Shown here piece by piece: positions 28,327 to 38,355 of a stretch of DNA of 64,000 nucleotides; the stretch's first letter is position 1; every line of letters starts with the position of its first letter. The notes under the pieces were generated by a model. That model saw only the letters and a list, made by a program, of their open reading frames with translations. It did not search any database and was not told the origin of the DNA. The translations under genes were made by a program, and so were the position numbers. Source of the DNA: Beroe ovata (taxonomy: Eukaryota; Ctenophora; Nuda; Beroida; Beroidae); contig CAMPET010000193.1 in NCBI GenBank assembly GCA_946803715.1, positions 21,730 through 85,729 of the forward strand, written 5' to 3'.

Positions 28327-29254
28327 GGAAAGAGATTGTTTATAACTTTGTTCAGACCCTGCAAAACTATGATACAGCTTTTGCTGAGCTTGCTTGTTGT
28401 GTTGAAGAGGTCTTTGGAAAACATTTGGGTGAGTGCAGAACTGGGCATGTATGACTAACTGACCCTTCTTCAAATATATGTGAAATATGTGAATACAGTT
28501 CTGGGTTTAATTAGCAATAATCTCAACCTTTTGGGGCAATTTAGTTAAAGTTGCATACAATATACTAAATGCTTGCATTGCATTTTTGGTGTCAGGAGGC
28601 TTGCTCGGAGGGTGCTGGTGCAGAAGGATATGCAAAATTAGAATTAAGAGTGGTCTGGAAATCATACTTGTTCAAAGTAAGCATCAACAAAATAGCTTAA
28701 GATGTGAATAGGTAATCATCAACTGAGGTTATTCCAGATAAAAAGAAGAAAGGAAATACTGCGAACATCATCGCCATGCAGCGAGCAGAGCAATCATGCC
28801 ACAGCCATGTACAGAGACTTCATACTCTCCTTCAACAGCTTAAAGGTTTCGACTTTAATCACCACTTTTGAAAATAATACTTCTATGATTTTCCAATCTT
28901 AATGAAATAATCGTCAGGTTTGGCGAAAATTCTCGCTAGTAGATCAGATGCAGTTTTAGGGGAATCATATTTCAAGACGCTATCGATCATTGATACGATT
29001 GTACTCGTCTCTAAAATTGTTGGTAGGTTATCGAGAAATGCTTTTTTCCAATTATTCTCTGGATTTCTATTTTCTGAGTTTTCCTCGTTTCAGATGCATA
29101 CAATGTTCAAGTTTGTGTGAACGATGAAACATTGAAAGATTTAATGAAGAACAAAGAAAACTCCTCACAACGCTTACTTTTGTTTTCCCTTCAGCCTATA
29201 ACTCATTCAGTCAAACATACACGAGCAATTCTTTACGTGGATTGTATAAAATGA
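28327..29254 (+). CDS. unrecognised small helical protein, 5' exon not found
   Basis: Four exons chain with good sites and constant phase 1: 28327-28428, 28738-28845, 28918-29022 and 29094-29254. They read KEIVYNFVQTLQNYDTAFAE..., DKKKKGNTANIIAMQ..., LAKILASRSDAVLGE... and DAYNVQVCVNDETLKDLMKN..., ending at a TGA. The product is at least 157 residues, mostly predicted helix with a basic KKKK patch at the first junction, and has no signal peptide or metal motif. The first exon and start codon lie upstream and were not located. A stretch at 28595-28678 also looks exon-like but breaks the phase, so it is omitted. I do not recognise the family. Evidence that it is a gene is the phase-consistent open frame across three introns, so the exact structure is moderate-confidence. 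Confidence 0.5.
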
Positions 29255-29515
29255 AGTTATCAATTGATTCTGTGCATTCTGTTTATGCAGGATTTTGCTT
29301 GAACTGTTTTCACATATAGATATATCGTGAGCAGAGATACAGTTTGAATATAAAGATGTGATTTTTATGGTAAATTTACCAACTTACTGAATCTCGCAGT
29401 TCTCTTCTCTGTGCTTGGATTTATTGCAAGGTACCGTCATTGGTAAGGTTTTGGTAGTATTTTCATTTTTATTCGTATCCGTATGTCGCCCATTTACTCA
29501 TCACTCCATATAGCT

Positions 29516-30087
29516 ATGCCCAAGAACAAGGGAAAGGGAGGTAAGAACAGGCGGAGGGGTAAGAATGAGAACGAATCTGAGAAGAGAGAACTTGTGTTTA
29601 AAGAGCACGGTCAAGAATATGCTCAGGTACATGTGCAGTGTGCACATAGAAACTCATCATCATTGAGTGAATATTGTAGAATCCCTTCTCTGCCATTTTA
29701 AGTTCACTCCTTGACAGTTCACTGTTCCAGGTGTTGAAGTTGTTGGGGAATGGGCGGTTGGAGGCACAGTGTTTCGACGGGATAAAGCGATTGTGTCACA
29801 TTAGGGGCAAGCTCAGGAAGAAAGTGTGGATCAACCAAGGCGACATCATTCTCATCGGTCTCAGAGATTATCAGGATAGCAAGGCGGATGTCATTCAGAA
29901 ATACAACCCAGACGAAGCCAGGAATCTGAAGGCGTACAAGGAACTACCGGAAACAGCGAAGATTAACGACGCTCAGATCGACGATGATAATGATCTAGAC
30001 GGAATTGAGTTCCAGGATGACTGCGATGATGAGAGCGATGATGATGATGATGGAAATCTCATGTTAGATGACATCGATGATATCTAA
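29516..30087 (+). CDS. EIF1AX: translation initiation factor eIF1A
   Basis: Exons 29516-29626 and 29731-30087 join to 155 residues. The invariant start [20 protein letters not shown], the OB-fold ([50 protein letters not shown]) and an acidic Asp-rich C-terminal tail ending DDIDDI are all present. The factor binds the 40S A-site region and promotes scanning and start-codon selection. I placed the start at MPKNKGK although an in-frame ATG occurs 33 bases earlier, because the family start is fixed and a possible acceptor (CCATATAG) ends two bases before it. The acidic tail is somewhat longer than in vertebrates. Confidence 0.97.
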
Positions 30088-31204
30088 TGATGAACTAGAG
30101 TCGGGTATATTTGAGTGAGAACCCTTGGGCAGATCGTACCAGTTCTGCAATTTATTTCTCAGCAAATTGTGATCATGATACTATGTCATACATAGTATTC
30201 TTCGAGAAATATTTGTGAAATAATCGGATGATGTTTATGCCTTGGATCATGTGTTTAGTGTGTGGCCAGAAAAAAAGTTTAGTAGCTTAGTTGGCATTCA
30301 CAGTAGACAGAAGTATCAAAATCAGGCTGTTTAATATTCAAAGCATCCTTTATATCATATCTAGGTAATGTCCATTTATTATCTTAAAGAGAATTCCTTT
30401 CGATCGCTCAATAGCTACATAGTTCCATTGCTCTGTCGGGTGAAATGTTTGTGAATTGTTCGTCAAGATCTTGGATCACGTAAATTGCTCAGACTGGACA
30501 TTGGACGATGCCTTGATCTGGTATTTCCATCTATCAAGCTCATGTTTAGACGTACTGTTGGTTTCATCACAAGTTGCTGGGAAACATCTTTTCATACTAT
30601 AAAAAGGCTGTTGATGTCATTTCTTTCGTTTCTCAACTAAGTGGCAAATTCCATCGGTCACATTTCTTTTCGTCGTAAATGTAATACGTGGCGCATAAAT
30701 TTCAGACAAAGTTTCGCTCTGCGCGCACGTATCATCAAACTATCCGTTTCTAGGATTTCATTCTTGTTTCGAAACATAGCTCATATCATATTATGGGTCG
30801 TAGCCTTCTTCCAGTGCACAATGCTATGACATCATTGCACAGCCTGCCTGGTGATTCCCTTGTTCATACCTTGATGTGCATAATTTGTGGCTGAACAAAA
30901 CCGACGAGTTCCTGATCTTACACTAAGGTTCAGTTTCCAAAAACTATAGAAAATTTTGCTTCTTACACGCAATGGAACATTAAACATCATCGTATAAATG
31001 ACTACAACTTTGAACTTTCACTCTTCGATACATGTAGTATTTTTGACTGTTTAGTTGAACACTGTTTTAATTTCACAACCGTCTGAATATTATCATGCCA
31101 CATGGCTCTTAATAACCGTAGATCGGACATCTTAATCAATCTAACATGAACTGGACAATAATAATCATTTATCACATCTGATGCAGTAACCACAAACCAA
31201 TTAA
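30088..31204. other. convergent 3' spacer of eIF1A and the TERB1-like gene
   Basis: Should hold both 3' UTRs. No further exon or repeat recognised. Confidence 0.5.
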
Positions 31205-34200
31205 TTAAATCCCCAACAGTTGTTGCTTCGCTCGAAGATCCTCCACAGTTTTGGAATCAAACTCGTAATGTTGCAAAATCTTTGACCAATTGTATCCGTA
31301 GATTTTGATACCCTGCTGTAAGAATGCCGTCTCGTGATCACTCCATATTGCTTCCCTATGGGTCCTCATATGTTGCCATAAAACTTTCTGCAGATAAAAT
31401 GAAGATATTTCAATGGCACTGACTTCTGTCTGCTTTCATTTCTGATGCTTTTAATCAATTATTTCTCATTCGAATTCACGACTCTCTCTATTCTGCAGCT
31501 AAAATCAACTTGCGGAATCATTCTCAAGTTGACAACATATTATTTATCACGTTGAATATAACAAAAACCTCAACTTGGCTGAACTGTCGTTGTAAATCGT
31601 CGGCAGATCGCGAAGGGTGGAACTCGAATCGAAGTAAGATAAGGCTCCAAGTCCGTCCAAACATCTGAAATCCGCGGCATAGATTGGCTATCTCTTGCTC
31701 AGTGAACGGAACAACCTGCAAAGGGGGTACTACAAGCTCAAAATTGACTAAGCCACTGCCATGCCGAATTTTCTGTTCCACTAAATATTTTTTGCGGTGG
31801 TTGTTTCATTATTTTCATTTCGCGCGTGACGTACAAAGCATTTCACGAGTCAACAATGGACATGCGCGCTGCAGGCGTTTTACACACGGGGCGCACCTGG
31901 GAAGCCTTGCCCTAACCATGATCCAAACAATTATAATGCTACAATTTTACCTCGGATTCTTTTCGTTCCAACCCCGTTTTCTTGTAGCAGGAATGCTCGT
32001 TTACTGCCCTGAAATGAAGCATGATGCCCAGATATTCGGTACTACTGGACTACTTGAGCATGACTCGACACCCTTTATGATAGACACATTTTTGATGTGA
32101 CTTCAGTATTCGATATTGTTTCCGGTAACCAGTTGATAACCCACCTAGCTGCTGTTGAGCTGGGGTTGAAGAATTTCCTGGTCGAATTCAGATGAATACT
32201 GTGGTTCCCAGAGTCATTATCTCCATAGGTGATGAGATCTTCACTTAATGAGATGTTCTGTCTTCCCTTCAGTGGAGGTTTCGCAGCGTCTGAGCTCATG
32301 GGTATGAGGTCTGGGTTGTTGGCGAAGAAGTCTTGTATCAACGAGGTCTGGCTGTTTTGTTCTGGCGACCTCCTACCATCCATAGCTCCCTTATTCAATT
32401 GTGTAGAGGGGCTGACAAAGTAGAAACATTCCCCTGTATTTGTGGAATTGACAGGTCTTGCGGCATCATGATTTGTATTCGAATTATCTCTTCGTCTCAA
32501 ACTGGGGCCACAAGACTGGTTGGATTGAGACTCTTCATCTGAGGAAAGTTCGCAAACACTGATCGCCGGAGAAGCGGTTTTTAGCACGACATTCTCCACT
32601 TTTTCTAAAAATCCTGACATCTTGTCTTCCACAATCTTGTTAACAATGTTAGATATCTCCTGACGGGAGTTCTTATCGTCTCTAGCTGTGGCAGGATTTG
32701 TCTGTTGTATAGCTGGTGTCGGTTGTGGGGTCTGTGGCGGGACCTGCGTACACTTCTGAAAATTGAGAAAAGGCATTAGGCAGATGAACAATTCATTGAG
32801 TTACAGAAGTCTATGAAATGATCATGCGACGATTTGTCTCATTACTTCATGCGAAAAACACTGATATAAACTCGGACCTACCTTACTCGCTACGACACTT
32901 TTCCCTAGTCTCTGTTTATTCCTGCTATTGGCAATCCAGCTCCCGCCACTTCTGACTACGACATTCGGCTTAGTCCAACTAGACCGGCGTCGAGTAGTGT
33001 CTTCGTCAGGTTTCTTGAAAGTCGGGGGCCGGGCTCGTTTAACCTCTTCGTAACTCGCGGACTCTAAGTCACTGTCTGAGCCTCCAGGTTGCTCTTCTGA
33101 CGAGTCGACTGAAGAGTAATTCTGATAGATAAGATATCTAGTCAACTATCTAGTTAAGATATCTAGTTAAGATATCTATATAGTCGATTCTCAATCAACT
33201 CTAACTGTGTGTTGTTACCGGTTTTATTCTGGAATAAGAGTTGTAGTAGCAGTTTCGCTGTCTTCTTGACACTTTCGTCCCCAACTGACAGACACTGAAT
33301 GATAATAGACATCCCTTCTTTATCAGATAGTAGTGCAACCCTAGAACAAAGATGTGTGTTACAAAGCAGTAAATCTTTGTCGTAGCTGATAGTTTGATTA
33401 TCCGAGAATTGTTAATCAAGTATCGACACAAACCAGTGACACAAGTTTTGGAAAATATGTTACATGATCGCCCTAGTATAAATAGTATCTATCACTATGC
33501 TACGCTAAACCTACTTAGCATCTGCGCTGTGTTCAATGATCAAGGTCAGTGAGATCATGCCTGCTGACAAGTTGCACAAATCCCCGAATTTCATCCACTT
33601 GAGGAGCAATTTTACACAAGGGATAGTGATATCTGTTCTTAGCTGTATCCCTGCAGACATTGAAGTTCAGAAACAATTACTCTAACAAATAACTGTTGCT
33701 GTGTGAAATACACTCTGAATCTTCAAACCTTTCGGGCAAGCGTTGATTATGGAAAATACCGCCCAGGCAAGGTCTTTAGAGTCTGCATTTTCAATGATAT
33801 CGATACATACTTTTAATCCACCCATCTGTGCAAATTTCTCCTGATTCTCATCTAAAAGTAACGGAATCGTACAGTGCAGTGCAGATTTGAACATCACAAC
33901 TCCGCAATCTGAACATGTTTTCACCCACCATTGTCAGATAAGCAGAGGCGAATGAAGCTGGACAATGATTGGATGAGATTTGGAGACTGGGCACTATTCT
34001 TGAGAATGGTGAGACAGAATGGCAAAATTTCCATACATGCTGACTGATTCGTTGCTGTAATGAGGTAATTGATTGATATGAATGATTACATACTCGTTAT
34101 CGTGAAATGAATGTTCCCAATGTTGGATAATTACTCACTGTTTCTCGGGTTGTTAACTGATGATGACAGACATGCCAGTATAGAGTTCAACTTTCCAACC

Positions 34201-35050
34201 TCGTTTACAGCAGCAGCTTTTAGGCTCCTGTAATTTGGGGATTATAATCAGTCACATAACGCAACCAACAACTCATCTACAGTTCTCAGTGATGACTGGA
34301 CAGAGATGTGGTGAAATTACCACATTGAAATCACAATATAAATGATCAGACAAAGTATAGCTATAGGAGTGTACCTCAAGTTGCTGATAAGAAGAGCAAG
34401 AATTCCACTACTTCTCATCTTATTCTGACCAAGAGAGTTGCCCTGTGAGAGAAATCCGAGTAAACAAGTTACTGGCTGGAACAAGGTTGAGTCTGTACCT
34501 TTCTTCAACATGGTAGACAACAAGCTGAATATTCCCTTTTGGATCAACACATTCTGAGAGGTCACTGAAACATGTCACAGTCTTCTCATTACTTGATCAC
34601 TCATTTACAAAAAATCGTTAAAAAATTTGATTTGGATTGAAAATTTCATTGATCAGAAGGATGCTGGTGCTGGAATATGATGTTAGGATGCTGCTCTGCG
34701 CATGACTTACCACAAGAATCCACTGCACAGCTGAGAACGTATAAAGCATGGACTTGTGGTACTTCCTTCTTAATCAGTATCTGCAGCAGAATATGGAGTC
34801 CCTTCATTTCACGGAACACCGACTTTAATTCTCCTGTTTAGTGTTAATCATCAGCGACAGAATCATGATTTGATACACTGACATTTCGAATTGATTGAAT
34901 CGTATTTACCTCTATAACTATTGACTATTGAGGGTGAAACTAACCATGTGTTGAAAGAAGGTCAGCTAGTGCAATGAGAGTTCCTTTCACAGAGAGAGGG
35001 CCTGTAGGTTTCTGGAGACATTCCAAATATAGCTTCAAGTCAGATTCCAT
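31205..35050 (-). CDS. TERB1: TERB1-like meiotic telomere protein with ARM repeats and two Myb repeats
   Basis: I assembled 13 exons: 35050-34945, 34833-34711, 34564-34375, 34227-34139, 34054-33929, 33851-33729, 33650-33515, 33340-33219, 33108-32882, 32755-32088, 32008-31951, 31715-31569 and 31387-31205. They sum to 2298 nt and 765 residues with every phase matching; human TERB1 is about 727. Residues 1-338 are armadillo-like helical repeats (FLSQGNSLGQNKM, AQMGGLKVCIDII). Residues 339-637 are disordered, Ser/Thr-rich. A short Cys-containing segment (NEHSCYKKTGL) follows, then Myb-like repeats at about 656-705 (PFTEQEIANL...GRTWSLIL) and 720-762 (IWSDHETAFL...YNWSKIL). This architecture is that of TERB1, which links meiotic telomeres to the nuclear envelope with TERB2 and MAJIN. 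The second Myb is unusual. The call rests on domain order and length, not on close identity. Confidence 0.66.
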
Positions 35051-35344
35051 CACATTCTGGGATAAATAGCAAGATTTTTTGTCGACACAATAACTACTAG
35101 CGACCAAAATTGTGTGGAAACTAAGTTAAAAATATTTGTAAAAGTCAGGCCAATAATTGATTGAGTATCATGAAAAATTTTCCCACTGAAGCAATTTGGC
35201 TGAGAAGAATTTGAAAAAAAAAGTTTTCCATTCACAATATGATATTCATAGTTGCTAACAATATTGTGTCAATTGAACAGTGAAAGCATCTCTTCAATTT
35301 GTGTGGATAACTGCGTTGCTAACATAATATCATGAATACCTACA

Positions 35345-36325
35345 TCAAACTTTATCACAATTTACTGAGTCATTTTTGTCACTGAGACAGCAATCCCAAA
35401 AAAATATATGTCTATTACCATCACGGAAAGATTTTTTGCAAAGATGTTTTACATAGGGAATTTTACAGTCCAAAACACTGCACCTCCATGAACCATGATG
35501 AACTGAGTGACCCAGAGAGTCATGAACTTGATCATCAGCATCCATCAGTAGTTTGTATTTCATTTCAGTGAAAGAGCCGAGGAGGCCATCAAGACTTTTC
35601 AGTTCTTGTTGGTTACTCAATATGGTTCTTTTGTTTTTATTAAGCTCCTCATTTCTCAGTAGCTCGTCCTTGAATAATTTACAAAGAATAGATATTTCTG
35701 TGACTTGATACTGCCTAAAATCCTTTAACACATTTTCACAGTCATGTGTATCGATTTCATCAGCAGTAACCAAAGAATTACAGCTTGCTGAGCATATGAT
35801 CGACCTTTTTGCACACTTAACTTTGCAATGCCAAGCCCAATCTTTTAAGAGGCAGATTTCATGACATCCTGTATTTTCACATCTTACAGGTTGATAGACA
35901 CAAACATCAACATGGTTAGTGATAGTTTCAATGGAGGATAGAACCTGGCATCCAGATGACGCGTATTCACACATTACAGATATGAGCGACCGGATTGATT
36001 TCCTCAAATTGTCATTCCTTGTGAGAGTTTTAGCATTCACAGGAACTGTGCAAGATGGACAGATAATAGTTGGGCAGTCTTGAGGCTTATCAAGAGTTAT
36101 GCACTTGTAGCAATAATATTTATTATGGCAGCAGAGCAAATACACAGGGTCTGGGGAAACCATGCTACATAAGCAACAAATCATCGTTTCCTTGATTCCA
36201 AAAGAAAATCTGTCTGAAGGAAGGGTGGCAGCTGCTGAATCCACAAGAGAGCCAATGCAACTCTGACTGTGCATGGCACTGAAGTTGGATGCATGGCTCA
36301 AACTACTTATAGTTCTGAAAGCCAT
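35345..36325 (-). CDS. RING / TRAF-type zinc-finger protein, intronless
   Basis: Single exon, 326 residues. A C3HC4-like RING occupies about residues 50-92 (CCLCSMVSPDPVYLLCCHNK, YYCYKC, ICPSC). TRAF-type zinc fingers with spaced Cys/His follow (CEYASSGC, CVYQPVRCENTGCHE, WHCKVKCAKR). Next is a coiled-coil-prone segment near residues 200-250. No C-terminal MATH/TRAF-C domain is present, so it is TRAF-like rather than a full receptor adaptor. It is probably an E3 ubiquitin ligase or adaptor in the cytoplasm. Its stop lies 294 bases upstream of the TERB1-like start on the same strand, and an ACTCTAG ends one base before its ATG. The exact orthologue is not recognised. Confidence 0.78.
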   Translation of the reverse strand: MAFRTISSLSHASNFSAMHSQSCIGSLVDSAAATLPSDRFSFGIKETMICCLCSMVSPDPVYLLCCHNKYYCYKCITLDKPQDCPTIICPSCTVPVNAKTLTRNDNLRKSIRSLISVMCEYASSGCQVLSSIETITNHVDVCVYQPVRCENTGCHEICLLKDWAWHCKVKCAKRSIICSASCNSLVTADEIDTHDCENVLKDFRQYQVTEISILCKLFKDELLRNEELNKNKRTILSNQQELKSLDGLLGSFTEMKYKLLMDADDQVHDSLGHSVHHGSWRCSVLDCKIPYVKHLCKKSFRDGNRHIFFWDCCLSDKNDSVNCDKV

Positions 36326-36635
36326 CCTAGAGTTAAGTGGCCAGAGGGACCACTTTTCATGAACTTCACTTGACCTTAAGAGAACAGGCTTTGTCTATAT
36401 CTTGAAAATTGAAATACTTCATTAATTACCAGAAAAGACAATGATTCATGAGGAATATAATAGAATGATTTTGAAAGAAGATATTCGGTGCCATCACGAA
36501 AACTAATATTTTGATGAACTGAAACATCAATACTGGTATGGCTACAATAGATTCACTAATCATTTTGATAAATGCCAAATGGCCATGAAAAATAAATAAA
36601 AATTATGAATTACATTATTTTTTTGATGATAAATG

Positions 36636-36676
36636 CTTGTAGGATTTCACCCTATCCTTGCTCATTGCTGGCGGGA
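36636..36676 (+). repeat. solo end related to the hairpin element at 56726
   Basis: CTTGTAGGATTTCACCCTA followed by CCTTGC and GCTGGCGGG matches the left arm of the inverted-repeat element at 56726-56799. No matching right end was seen nearby. Confidence 0.5.
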
Positions 36677-36889
36677 AAATAATTACCATGCCATGCACAT
36701 CGACTGTATACAGCGTCCGACAGCATAATCATATTGAATATTGACTGCTGACGGTTGCTTGGCATCTGGGCACTGGGCAGTGGGCGTCTGATTGCTGACA
36801 TTTTCGGATCAATAAAAACGCGCGCCGCGCGCGGTCGAAACAGGGGTGAATATGATCTGAAAACGCAATGCTTTGCCTTTTTCGCTTGT

Positions 36890-37000
36890 ACTTGTCGATC
36901 GATGATAGACCCTGTCGAGAATTTCGTTTCGCGCGCGGCGCAAACTTATTCTCAGCGGCTTGCATCAGCGGTCTGGCATCGCCCGACAAGCTTGTACGCA
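36890..37000 (+). repeat. GC-rich dispersed repeat, copy 2
   Basis: Closely matches about 100 bp of the 26830-26935 repeat: GATGATAGACCCTGTCGAGA, GCGCGCGGCGC, AACTTATTC, CATCAGCGGTCTGGCATCGC. A GCGCGCCGCGCGCG run lies just upstream at 36820. Confidence 0.65.
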
Positions 37001-38355
37001 ATTCTAGCGTGAGCCGTGCCGGGTGAGCGTGCGCGGCTCACGTCTGACATCAGTGGCGTGCTCGAGCTCGAGACTACAAAAACAAAAAATTATAATTTGT
37101 AAGTAAATAAAATCTTTGCCAGATGTTATTTGTTTACTATTGTTCGTGCGCGAGAAGCAGTGGATTTTAAATTTAGATCCAATTCTCGATGCTTCATGGT
37201 TTAGACTGCTTTAACCGGGTTTAACTGTTTAAACGTCAATGTGATAATCTTGCTATTTCTTATTGGTGATTTGTGGGTCTAATCATCTAATGTGCATATG
37301 GAAATCCACACTTACAGGCAATATCAACACACAACAGGCAGTACATTGCTCTCCCAAATGAAACTTGTACCTTGATCTGTTTCCTTCCTCAGAAATGTTT
37401 TGAAAGTTCTGAGTTCCAGATATCATCAATGCTTGCTTTATATTGTTTAAAGCTTTACTTCTAGGAGACTAGATAATATGTAGTACTCCAAGGAAATCAT
37501 GCTTCATTGAATAAGATCCCTATCAAGATATTTTATTTGTCTCAGAAGCTGAAATAAGGTGTTGCACAAGCAGTTTCTCAGAGATTTGCAAGGTGGCTAA
37601 CTATTAATTTGCATCATACTGACATTGTTATTGATGGTAGCTTGGGAATATTTGATATTGAATTGAATTACATTTTTACAGAACAATATCAATGAACATA
37701 TAGTATATTTTGTTCTTTAAAAAGGCGCTCCTATGATGTGCTGAGGGAGAGCACTTAGTCAATATCCTTAGTCAATATCCTTCAATATCCTTAGTCAATA
37801 TCCTTCACTTAGTCAATACCATTCATATTTTCCAGAGAGGACTACCCTTACAATTAATTTTGGAGGTAAACAACAGGGTTGTATTCTGAAAATTTACCCA
37901 ATGCCATGTTTAATTAGCTAATTAAAATTAGCTTCAGTTATTGAATTCTGAGACAAAACTCAAAGTCAATCCGATCAGTTAAGCAACTAATAAGCAATGA
38001 TTCAATGACCAATCATTCCATTGGAAACTTTTCCTATGAACTGAAAAGGGCATGCAAAAAGGTGTGCTTTCACAGTATTTTGTGCATTACCACCAGTGCA
38101 TTCTTCTTGATATAGGTGCAGGAATAAGCATTATCTCATTGTTTTGAATATCCATTATGCAATCAGGCGATGGGCACCAAAGTTGCCAAATATTCATGAG
38201 ATCTCAGCTATTCTTATCTGAATTTGTTTTTACTTGATTAATTGATTTGATATAATGACAATATATGATGACAAAATATAATTCAATTCAATTCAAACAT
38301 CATCTTCATGTTTTTATAGAGGGTATTGTTAAGGTACAATAAGGGTCAACAGGAG
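37001..38355. other. intergenic spacer upstream of CAB39
   Basis: AT-rich. It holds a short tandem AGTCAATATCCTT repeat at about 37757-37815 and a TTAATTAGCTAATTAA palindrome near 37910. An acceptor-like CAACAG three bases before the CAB39 ATG suggests a 5' UTR intron starts in this stretch. Confidence 0.5.

Noticed and set aside
28595-28678. Extra exon in the unrecognised gene
   Set aside because: Has splice-like borders and two open frames, but no acceptor and donor pair keeps the frame of both neighbours with a sensible protein; direct joining of 28428 to 28738 works.
33909-33928. A 20-nt GT...AG intron in the TERB1-like gene
   Set aside because: It would restore the frame, but a 77-nt intron ending at CTTTTAG (33852) also does so and gives a better ARM-repeat junction (LSDN/DENQEKFAQMGG). 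No need for an ultra-short intron.
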